Under the pieces are notes generated by a model. The model ran no database searches. It saw only the letters and a program-made list of their open reading frames with translations, and was not told where the DNA came from. A stretch of DNA of 64,000 nucleotides from Sinomonas mesophila (GTDB lineage Bacteria > Actinomycetota > Actinomycetes > Actinomycetales > Micrococcaceae). Made by a program: the position numbers and the translations under genes. Below, in pieces: positions 58,018 to 64,000 of this stretch (positions are counted from its first letter, which is position 1; each line of letters opens with the position of its first letter). The DNA lies in assembly GCF_001999765.1 (NCBI RefSeq), contig NZ_KV908323.1, positions 376,585 through 440,584 of the forward strand, read 5' to 3'.

Positions 58018-58865
58018 TGCGCTCTCGTCTCGACGACGTCGTGGCGGCCTCGCTCCTCGGGGGCGGGGCCGTCCCGGCGTTCACGTGCTACGACTTCGCC
58101 ACGGCCACTGCTGTTGTCGAGGCAGCCGAGACTGCCGCCGAGGAGGCGGGGCTCGGCGTCGTGCTCAACGTGGCGCCCAAGACCGCCGCGACCCGGGCGG
58201 GGCTGCGGCTCATCGCCGCGCTGCGCACGCTGGCCGACGGCGCGTCCGTGCCCGTGTGCGTCCAGCTCGACCACGCCGCGGACGCCGCCGTGATCGCCGA
58301 CGCCGTCGCGGCCGGGGCGGACGCGGTGCTCGCCGACGGCTCGGCCCTGCCGCTCGAGGACAACGTCGCGTTCGTCCGGCACGTGCGGGCGATCGTGGGC
58401 CCGGACGTGGTCCTCGAGGCGGAGCTCGGCGGCCTCGCGGGGGACGAGGACAAGGCCTTCGCGCAAGAGGCCGCGGGCCTCACCGACCCCGACGAGGTGC
58501 GCGGCTTCGTCGAGCGCTCGGGCGCGCAGCTGCTCGCCGTCGCGATCGGCAATGTGCACGGCCGGTACCGGGGCGAGCCGCAGATCCGGTGGGACGTCCT
58601 GGGCCGGATCGCGCAGGAGTCCCCGGTGCCGCTCGTGCTGCACGGCGCCTCGGGCATCCCGGCCGCGGACCTGGCCCGCGCCGCGTCGTTCCGCGTCGGC
58701 AAGGTCAACGTCAATACCGAGCTGCGCACCGCCGTCCTCGCCTCCGTGGCGGGGGGCGTGGCGGGGCGGCAGGCGGACGGTGAGGACCTCGCCGGGCTGC
58801 TCCGGGAGTGGTCGACGGCGGCGGGCCGGGTCGCGGGGGACGTCCTCGCGACGCTGCGCGGCTGA
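58017..58865 (+). CDS. Class II ketose-bisphosphate-type aldolase
   Basis: The 282-residue protein belongs to the class II (zinc) fructose/tagatose-bisphosphate aldolase family. Zinc and catalytic residues are in VQLDHAADA (Asp85, His86), EAELGGLAG, IGNVHGRYRG and LHGASGIP, followed by GKVNVNTELRTAV. ATG 58017 overlaps the permease stop (TGATG), so translation is coupled. In known threonate pathways the last step is a decarboxylase (OtnC), which is absent; this aldolase would instead split or rearrange the phosphorylated product. The exact reaction is unknown. Confidence 0.88.
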   Translation: MRSRLDDVVAASLLGGGAVPAFTCYDFATATAVVEAAETAAEEAGLGVVLNVAPKTAATRAGLRLIAALRTLADGASVPVCVQLDHAADAAVIADAVAAGADAVLADGSALPLEDNVAFVRHVRAIVGPDVVLEAELGGLAGDEDKAFAQEAAGLTDPDEVRGFVERSGAQLLAVAIGNVHGRYRGEPQIRWDVLGRIAQESPVPLVLHGASGIPAADLARAASFRVGKVNVNTELRTAVLASVAGGVAGRQADGEDLAGLLREWSTAAGRVAGDVLATLRG

Positions 58866-58875
58866 GGCCTGCCCA

Positions 58876-58903
58876 GCCCACCCCACCCCACCCCACCCCA
58901 CCT
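58876..58903. repeat. CCCCA pentanucleotide run
   Basis: Four perfect CCCCA units plus partial flanking units lie just after the aldolase gene. Pyrimidine/A-rich C-runs also occur in the 102-base gap before the permease gene (56416-56517). Confidence 0.8.
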
Positions 58904-58912
58904 CACCGGCGG

Positions 58913-58967
58913 AATTGTTGGGTTGAGCAGGGTGACGAGGCTCGGCACCCTGCTCAGCCCGACAATT
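58913..58967. terminator. Long near-perfect inverted repeat after the sugar-acid operon
   Basis: The arms 58913-58934 and 58946-58967 form a 22-bp stem with two G-U pairs and an 11-base loop. It starts 48 bases after the aldolase stop and ends some 50 bases before the SDR gene. There is no T-run, so it may be a terminator or a small palindromic repeat element. Confidence 0.6.
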
Positions 58968-59006
58968 GCGGGAAGCCGCCGGGGCTGCCGCCTCCTGGCG
59001 AGTCGC

Positions 59007-59012
59007 TAGGCT
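59007..59012 (+). promoter_or_regulatory. -10 box of a leaderless promoter for the SDR gene
   Basis: TAGGCT lies seven bases before ATG 59020, and no Shine-Dalgarno sequence is present, so the mRNA is probably leaderless. It shows that the SDR gene has its own promoter. Confidence 0.5.
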
Positions 59013-59019
59013 GGGTCGC

Positions 59020-59781
59020 ATGACGACGGCGCTCATCACCGGCGCGAGCTCCGGCATCGGGGCGGAGTTCGCCCGCCAGCTCGCGGCTCAGGGTCACGAC
59101 CTCGTGCTCGTGGCCCGCCACCGCGACCGGCTCGACTCGGCCGCCCGGGACCTCGTGTCCCGGCACGGAATCGAGGTCGAGGTGCTCAGCGCTGACCTGA
59201 CGGACCCCGCGGGGCTCGCCGCCGCCGTCGTGCGCGCCCAGGACCCGAGCCGGCCCGTCAGCATCCTCGTCAACAACGCCGGCCACGGCCTCCTGCACGA
59301 CTTCCACCACAACCCATTGGCGGAGGAGGTCGCCCACCTGCGCCTGCACGTCGAGGCGGTCATGAGCCTGTGCCACGCCGTGCTTCCCGGGATGCTCGCG
59401 CGCGGCGAGGGGCGGATCATCAACGTCGCCTCGGTCGCCGCGTTCATGCCCCGCGGGACATACTCGGCGGCGAAGGCGTGGGTCGTGGCGTTCAGCCGCT
59501 GGGCCAACGCGCACTACCGCCGCTCAGGGGTGAGCGTCACGGCGCTGTGTCCGGGCCTGACGCGCACCGAGTTCCATCACCGCATGGGCATGGAGACGCG
59601 CTGGCTCCCGCGCTGGTCGTGGCTGAGCGCCGAGAGCGTCGTCCGGGACGGGCTCAAGGACAGCCTCGCGGGGCGGAGCGTGTCCGTCCCGTCGTGGCGG
59701 TACAAGGCCGCCGTGCTCGTCTCGAAGGTGCTCCCGGACCGGGTCCTCGGCCACCCGGCCCGCCGGCCGATGGGCGAGTGA
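59020..59781 (+). CDS. Short-chain dehydrogenase/reductase (SDR)
   Basis: The 253-residue classical SDR has TGASSGIGAEFA (cofactor), ILVNNAG, the catalytic Ser in INVASVAAF and Tyr/Lys in YSAAK. The C-terminus has a hydrophobic/basic region (WRYKAAVLVSKVLPDRVLGH) as in the DltE/YqjQ-like branch. The substrate is unknown. The ATG at 59020 follows a leaderless-type promoter. Confidence 0.9.
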   Translation: MTTALITGASSGIGAEFARQLAAQGHDLVLVARHRDRLDSAARDLVSRHGIEVEVLSADLTDPAGLAAAVVRAQDPSRPVSILVNNAGHGLLHDFHHNPLAEEVAHLRLHVEAVMSLCHAVLPGMLARGEGRIINVASVAAFMPRGTYSAAKAWVVAFSRWANAHYRRSGVSVTALCPGLTRTEFHHRMGMETRWLPRWSWLSAESVVRDGLKDSLAGRSVSVPSWRYKAAVLVSKVLPDRVLGHPARRPMGE

Positions 59782-59806
59782 ACCCCAGCCTGCTACTTCG
59801 TCCGGG

Positions 59807-60811
59807 CTAGCTCGGACGCGGCTCCATGACCCGGATCGGCGAGCCGGCCGCCCAGGCCTCGATGTCCTCGACGGCGTCGCGGTAGAAGACCTCGTACTGC
59901 TCCCGCGTGACGTAGCCGATGTGCGGAGTGAGGATCGTGCGCGGCGCCGTGCGGAGGGGGTGGCCCGCGGGGAGGGGCTCGACGTCGTACACGTCCAGCG
60001 CCGCGCAGCCGATCCGGCCCGCGGTCAGTTCCTCGAGCAGCGCGGCCTCGTCGACGAGGGGCCCTCGGGAACTGTTGACGAGGATCGCGTCGTGCTTCAG
60101 GAGCGCGAGGTCCTCGGCCCCCACGATGCCCCGGGACCGCGCCGACAGGACGAGGTGCAGGGTCACGATGTCCGACGTCGCGAACAGCTCCTCCTTCTCC
60201 ACGCGCCGCACCCCCACCTCGGCCGCGCGCTCGTCGGTGAGGTTCTGGCTCCACGCGACGACGTCCATCCCGAACGCGAGCCCGACCCGGGCCACGCGCG
60301 AGCCGAGGTTCCCGAGTCCCACGACGCCGAGCCGCCTCCCCTCGAGGCCGCGGCCCAGGGTCGTCTGCCACCCGCCGTCGTCCGTCCACCCGGCCCCGCC
60401 GCCGCCCAGCTCGGCGTCGAGCCGCCGAGTTGCTGCGTGGATGAGCGCCCACGTGTGCTCGGCGGCGGGGGAGGGGAGGTAGCCCGTGTGGCAGACCGTG
60501 ATGCCGCGCTCCGCGGCGGCGGCGAGGTCGATCGAGGCATTGCGGCGGCCCGTCGAGACGATGAGCCTGAGGTTCGGCAGGAGCGCGAGCCGCTCCGCGC
60601 GCAGGGGCGTGCGCTCGCGCATGGCCACGACGGCGTCGAACGGCTCGAGCGCCGCGGCGACGGCGGCGTCGTCGTGCCCGAGGTGCTCGCGGAAGACCGT
60701 GACCTCGGCGCCGGCGGCCTCGAGCCCGGACCAGTCCGCGAGCTCGCGGGCCACGCCCTGGTAGTCGTCGAGGATGGCGATGCTGAGACGAAGAGGGCTC
60801 GCGGGAGTCAT
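59807..60811 (-). CDS. D-isomer 2-hydroxyacid dehydrogenase family protein
   Basis: The 334-residue enzyme has the Rossmann motif GVVGLGNLGSRVARVGLAFG, the catalytic-domain sequences NSSRGPLVDEAALLEEL and DVYDVEPLPAGHPL, and the active-site histidine in LTPHIGYVT. Such enzymes interconvert 2-oxo and D-2-hydroxy acids with NAD(P). The nearest characterised relatives are phosphoglycerate dehydrogenase-like, but this lacks the ACT domain, so it is not SerA. It may handle two- or three-carbon products; no evidence ties it to the operon upstream. Confidence 0.88.
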   Translation of the reverse strand: MTPASPLRLSIAILDDYQGVARELADWSGLEAAGAEVTVFREHLGHDDAAVAAALEPFDAVVAMRERTPLRAERLALLPNLRLIVSTGRRNASIDLAAAAERGITVCHTGYLPSPAAEHTWALIHAATRRLDAELGGGGAGWTDDGGWQTTLGRGLEGRRLGVVGLGNLGSRVARVGLAFGMDVVAWSQNLTDERAAEVGVRRVEKEELFATSDIVTLHLVLSARSRGIVGAEDLALLKHDAILVNSSRGPLVDEAALLEELTAGRIGCAALDVYDVEPLPAGHPLRTAPRTILTPHIGYVTREQYEVFYRDAVEDIEAWAAGSPIRVMEPRPS

Positions 60812-60829
60812 GGGGCCAGCCTAGGCAGA

Positions 60830-60857
60830 TTCCTCTGCGCCAAGTTTCCTCTGCGCC
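60830..60857. repeat. Direct repeat TTCCTCTGCGCC in a divergent promoter
   Basis: TTCCTCTGCGCC occurs at 60830-60841 and 60846-60857, 16 bases apart, just upstream of the hydroxyacid dehydrogenase start. A regulatory role is possible. Confidence 0.6.
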
Positions 60858-60958
60858 GTTCCTTGTCGCGCAGAGCGTTCCGGTCCCTACTGGGTAGGGA
60901 GGCGGACTGCCTCCACAGCTATCCGGCGCGGCGCCGCTGGGACCCGGAGGAGAGAGCA

Positions 60959-61243
60959 ATGTTCATGAGAGTCAGCACGTACAGGCCCGAGGCTGGAAGC
61001 ACCGGGCAGCCCTCGGAGGAGACGGTCCAGCGCGTGCTCGCGCTCCCGGGATGCAGGGGCCTCTACTACGTGCTCTCCGACGGCGGCACGTCGCTGTCCC
61101 TCTCGCTGTGGGAGGACAAGGAGGCCCTGGACGGCAGCAAGGAGGCTGCGAACGCCCTTCGCGCCGAGACGGCGGCGCAACAGCATATGGATATCCTCTC
61201 GGTGGAGGACTACGAGGTGCTCACCGAGGAGCTGAAACCGTAG
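60959..61243 (+). CDS. Small ABM-like (monooxygenase-fold) protein
   Basis: The 94-residue protein starts at ATG 60959 behind GGAGGAGAG. It reads MFMRVSTYRPEAGSTGQPSE, then LPGCRGLYYVLSDGGTSLSLSLWEDKEAL and a short helix before ILSVEDYEVL. The beta-alpha-beta pattern with SLSLWEDKEAL resembles the dimeric alpha/beta-barrel (antibiotic-biosynthesis monooxygenase-like) family. Function is unknown. It is followed by a strong terminator. Confidence 0.75.
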   Translation: MFMRVSTYRPEAGSTGQPSEETVQRVLALPGCRGLYYVLSDGGTSLSLSLWEDKEALDGSKEAANALRAETAAQQHMDILSVEDYEVLTEELKP

Positions 61244-61260
61244 GCGCCGAACCAGCTGAA

Positions 61261-61308
61261 CACACGGAGCCCGCCTCCGCCATCTCAGGCGGAGGCGGGC
61301 TCCGTGTG
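61261..61308. terminator. Terminator with 21-bp perfect stem
   Basis: Arms 61261-61281 and 61288-61308 pair perfectly around a 6-base loop, between the converging ABM-like gene (ends 61243) and the MHS transporter gene (ends 61324). Confidence 0.88.
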
Positions 61309-61323
61309 GTGCGGGCGAGGCGG

Positions 61324-63024
61324 CTACAGTGCGGCGCCAACCCCCGCTACGACCGGCGTCTGGCCCGAGACCGGCCCCGAGGCGATGGGCTCCTTTCCGC
61401 AGGCCTGCGCTTCCAGTGCAGTCGCCTGAAGGTCCACGCCCTCGCGCTCGGCGGCCTCGACGGCGGCCGGGTGGTCGAGCGCCAGCTGCAGTTCGTCGCC
61501 ATCGTCCGTCACGGCCAGCGGCACCTCGGGCAGCGGCATGTGCGTGAGGTCGATGCGCGGGTCCTCGTCCTGGGCCGCGACGACCTCGGCGGCCTCGGCC
61601 GGGGTGTCCACGCTCGGCAGCGAGCCCGGGAGCGGGCGCTGTGCCGACTCGCGCAGGAACCAGATCGCGGCGGCGCCCACCACCGAGGTGCCCATGAGGT
61701 AGTAGGCCGGAGCCATGTCGTCGCCCGTGGCCTGGATGAGCGCGTCGATGATGAACGGCGTCGTGCCGCCGAACACGGCAACGGCCACGTTGTACGCGAT
61801 GCCCATCGCGCCGTAGCGGCTCGCGGTCGGGAACTGCGCCGGCAGGGCCGAGGCGAGGTTCGCCACGTAGAACGTCACGGGGAACGCGACGAGCGCGAGG
61901 CCGGCGACGGTCGCGGCCACGGAGCCGATGCCGATGAGTGCGAACGCTGGGACGGCCAGCACGATCGTGCTGACGGCACCGATCCACAGCACGGGCCGGC
62001 GGCCGATCCGGTCGGAGAGCTTGCCCGTGAGCGGGATGCAGAGGCTCATGACGACGAGGACCGGGATGGTGAGGAGGGTGCCGTGGACCTCGTCGTAGCC
62101 CTTCGAGACCGTCAGGTACGTCGGCATGTACGAGGTCAGGGCGTAGCCGACCGTGTTCGCGGCGGCCACGAGGACCATCGCGACGAGGAGCTCGCGCCAG
62201 TAGCTGCGCACGATCCCGATCGGGCCCTTCGCGGCGGCCTCGTCGTTCGCGGCGAGCTCCTTGCCGGCCTGTTCCTGCGCGTCGAGCGCGGCCTGGAACG
62301 TGGGGCTCTCCTCGATCTTGAGGCGGAACCAGATCGCGACCAGGCCGAGCGGGCCGGCGATGAGGAACGGGATGCGCCAGCCGTAGGCCTCCATGGCCTC
62401 CTGGCCGAGCGTGAGCTGCAGGACCGAGACGAGGGCCGCGCCGAGCGCGAAGCCCAGGTAGGAGCCCATGTCGAGGAAGCTCGCGAGGAAGCCGCGGCGC
62501 TTGTCCGCCGCGTACTCGCTCACGAAGGTCGTGGCGCCGGCGTACTCGCCGCCGGTCGAGAAGCCCTGGACGAGCTTGATCGCCACGAGCAGCACCGCGG
62601 CCCACACGCCGATCTGCGCGTAGCCGGGCAGGAGCCCGAGCGCGAACGTCGAGGCGGCCATCATGATGAGCGTCGCCGCGAGCACACGCTGGCGGCCGAT
62701 CTTGTCGCCGAGCCAGCCGAAGAACACGCCGCCGGCAGGCCGCGCGATGAAGGTCGCGGCGAAGGTCCCGAGCAGGAACAGGGTCTGGACGGACGGGTCG
62801 GCCTCGGGCAGGAACACCGGCCCCATCGTGGTGATGAGGTAGCCGAAGACGCCGACGTCGAACCACTCCATCGTGTTGCCGACGATGGTTCCGCCGATGG
62901 CCTTCTTGAGCATGGGCTGGTCGACGACATTGACGTCATCGACCCTGAGGCGGCGCTTGCGGAACACGACGCGCCGGGTCGGTGAGGGGGCGGTCATCTG
63001 ACTGCGGTCTGGTGACATGGCCAT
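61324..63024 (-). CDS. MFS transporter, metabolite:H+ symporter (MHS) family
   Basis: The protein has 566 residues from ATG 63024 (ATGs at 63018 and 62997 are alternatives; none has a clear Shine-Dalgarno). It has 12 helices and MHS signatures: GNTMEWFDVGVFGYL at the first helix, WLGDKIGRQRVL (motif A) and LVQGFSTGGEYAGATTFVSEYA. ProP, KgtP and citrate permeases belong here; the substrate is a zwitterion or carboxylate but not identifiable. A ~90-residue hydrophilic C-terminal extension rich in Glu, Ala and Asp follows the last helix. Confidence 0.92.
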   Translation of the reverse strand: MAMSPDRSQMTAPSPTRRVVFRKRRLRVDDVNVVDQPMLKKAIGGTIVGNTMEWFDVGVFGYLITTMGPVFLPEADPSVQTLFLLGTFAATFIARPAGGVFFGWLGDKIGRQRVLAATLIMMAASTFALGLLPGYAQIGVWAAVLLVAIKLVQGFSTGGEYAGATTFVSEYAADKRRGFLASFLDMGSYLGFALGAALVSVLQLTLGQEAMEAYGWRIPFLIAGPLGLVAIWFRLKIEESPTFQAALDAQEQAGKELAANDEAAAKGPIGIVRSYWRELLVAMVLVAAANTVGYALTSYMPTYLTVSKGYDEVHGTLLTIPVLVVMSLCIPLTGKLSDRIGRRPVLWIGAVSTIVLAVPAFALIGIGSVAATVAGLALVAFPVTFYVANLASALPAQFPTASRYGAMGIAYNVAVAVFGGTTPFIIDALIQATGDDMAPAYYLMGTSVVGAAAIWFLRESAQRPLPGSLPSVDTPAEAAEVVAAQDEDPRIDLTHMPLPEVPLAVTDDGDELQLALDHPAAVEAAEREGVDLQATALEAQACGKEPIASGPVSGQTPVVAGVGAAL

Positions 63025-63381
63025 CAAGTCTAGTCGACGGGTTCCGGGATTTGAGTTGGCACTCTCGGTTATTGGCGTGGCTCGGATCACACTCCGGGCC
63101 CCTGCCGCGCTGCCGGCGGGCGCGTCACGGCGCCATCGTCCGTCTGGCGCATCCCCATGCCCGCGCGGATCGGGTCGCGCACGACGGCGGCCCTGCGCTC
63201 CCGCTTCCGGCCCGCCCGGGCGCGTGGCGGCTCGGGCAAGACCGTTACCTTTTTGTGATCTAAAGGGAGCTCATTCCGCGCCCGCGTTCGACTCCCAGGG
63301 ACGCGCGAGGCCCCCGCCCGATCCGGGCGGGGGCCTCGACGCGTCTGCCCGGATCGGGCGGGCCTTGCTGTGTTCGCGGTC
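63025..63381. other. Intergenic region between the MHS gene and ptsH
   Basis: No gene is seen in these 357 bases. The AT-rich core at 63240-63265 (GTTACCTTTTTGTGATCTAAAG) is the likely promoter zone, and two overlapping hairpins near 63307-63362 lie downstream of ptsH. Confidence 0.5.
63307..63337. terminator. 14-bp hairpin downstream of ptsH
   Basis: Arms 63307-63320 and 63324-63337 pair perfectly around the loop ATC. It lies 45 bases after the ptsH stop. It overlaps, and is incompatible with, a second 16-bp inverted repeat at 63313-63328/63347-63362. There is no T-run. Confidence 0.65.
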
Positions 63382-63660
63382 CTACTCGGCGTCGTGGTCT
63401 GTCTCGAGGATCGTCACGAGCCTCGCGAGGGCCTCGTCCGCGCCGGGGCCATCGGCGCGCAGCACGACCTGCTCGCCGAACTCCGCGCCGAGGCTCATGA
63501 GGGACAGGATGCTCGAGGCGTCCATGGCCTCGTCGGCCGGCTCGCCGAGCTTGGCAATGGTCACCTCGAGGCCGGCCTCTCCGGCCGCCTCGGCGAAGAT
63601 CGCCGCGGGCCGGGCGTGCAGGCCCACGCGGGAGCCGATCGTTGCGGTGCGTTCTGCCAT
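63382..63660 (-). CDS. ptsH: Phosphocarrier protein HPr
   Basis: The 92-residue protein has the HPr active site GSRVGLHARPA with phospho-acceptor His15 and the helix SSILSLMSLGAEFG after it. The C-terminal helix is DEALARLVTILETD. HPr carries phosphate from EI to PTS sugar permeases. AAGGAG precedes ATG 63660. It lies 72 bases after the ptsI end on the same strand, giving a ptsI-ptsH order. Gram-positive HPr-kinase regulation at the second-site serine is not expected in actinobacteria. Confidence 0.96.
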   Translation of the reverse strand: MAERTATIGSRVGLHARPAAIFAEAAGEAGLEVTIAKLGEPADEAMDASSILSLMSLGAEFGEQVVLRADGPGADEALARLVTILETDHDAE

Positions 63661-63732
63661 GGGTTGCTCCTTGTCGTCAGGAAAAGGGATTGGAGTCAGG
63701 CTACAGGTGCTCGGGCCGGGCTGTGCCGCAGA

Positions 63733-64000
63733 TTACAGCCCGAGGGTGTCGAGGAGGGGGAGGTGGGCGCGGACTGTGGTGCGGGCGTCGGCGGCGGTGG
63801 GGGCTTGGAGGGCGAGGGTGGCGAGGTTCTGGGCCTGGGGGAGGGTGATGGTCTTGAGGACGGCGTTGACGGCGGGGAGGGCGCGGGGGGACATGGAGAG
63901 GGTGGTGACGCCGAGGCCGACGAGGACGGCGGCGAGGGCCGGGTCGGCGGCGGCCTCGCCGCAGACGCCGACGGGCTTGGGCCGGCCGTCGGGGTTCTCG
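63733..64000 (-). CDS. ptsI: PTS enzyme I (phosphoenolpyruvate-protein phosphotransferase), C-terminal end
   Basis: The frame open to the right edge encodes the last 89 residues. It contains VGVCGEAAADPALAAVLVGLGVTTLSMSPRALPAV, the conserved PEP-binding-domain end of enzyme I (active-site Cys in VCGE), and finishes LPLLDTLGL before TAA. EI transfers phosphate from PEP to HPr, whose gene follows. The rest of the gene lies beyond the window. Confidence 0.93.
   Translation of the reverse strand, partial: ENPDGRPKPVGVCGEAAADPALAAVLVGLGVTTLSMSPRALPAVNAVLKTITLPQAQNLATLALQAPTAADARTTVRAHLPLLDTLGL

Noticed and set aside
63270-63300. tRNA-like T-loop (GTTCGACTCCC) as possible tRNA end or att site
   Set aside because: The bases on either side do not form the 5-bp T-stem, and no anticodon or acceptor stem is present.

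Overview
This is a GC-rich (about 70 %) chromosomal segment from a high-GC Gram-positive bacterium, most likely a Micrococcaceae member (Arthrobacter/Sinomonas type). The lineage call rests on the mixture of families: a DUF222/HNH (13E12-type) endonuclease, DUF1876, dodecin, the GlgA + GH57 glycogen pair, leaderless TANNNT promoters and strong codon-periodic GC bias. The same bias creates very long meaningless open frames on the opposite strand.

Layout. 1-2.7 kb: glycogen genes on the minus strand (GH57 protein cut by the window edge, then GlgA). 2.87-3.26 kb: a broken isochorismatase-family gene. 3.3-7.3 kb: a LacI regulator, a decayed tail of an HNH endonuclease gene, an arginase-superfamily enzyme and a GH51 arabinofuranosidase. 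7.35-7.9 kb: a small secreted AMIN-like protein. 8.5-40.6 kb: one uninterrupted 32-kb gene for a 10,694-residue secreted protein. It has a signal peptide, a metzincin-like HExxHxxGxxD module, thousands of residues of beta-rich repeats, chitin-binding-like modules, Calx-beta-like and RTX calcium-binding repeats, two concanavalin-like modules and a Thr/Gln/Ser tail, but no recognisable wall anchor. It is half the window and its most unusual object.

40.8-51.6 kb: an intact DUF222/HNH endonuclease, a DHA2-type MFS exporter, dodecin and a PrmC-like methyltransferase. Then comes a tricarboxylate uptake locus: tctC-tctB-tctA-usp on the minus strand, diverging from a CitA/CitB-type two-component system. 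Their shared promoter region carries a CRP/GlxR-like palindrome. A DUF1876 protein and a zinc alcohol dehydrogenase follow.

53.0-58.9 kb: a four-carbon sugar-acid catabolic operon. A FadR/GntR regulator diverges from otnK-like kinase, ltnD-like dehydrogenase, GntP permease and a class II ketose-bisphosphate-type aldolase. Two palindromes with a shared TCTGA core, 21 bp apart, sit in the promoter. 59-61.3 kb: an SDR enzyme, a D-2-hydroxyacid dehydrogenase and a small monooxygenase-like protein. 61.3-64 kb: an MHS-family symporter and the PTS pair ptsH and ptsI (ptsI cut by the right edge).

Functionally the window is dominated by carbon acquisition (arabinosides, tricarboxylates, sugar acids, PTS) and storage, plus one giant exoprotein. 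No rRNA, tRNA, CRISPR array, insertion sequence or prophage was recognised.
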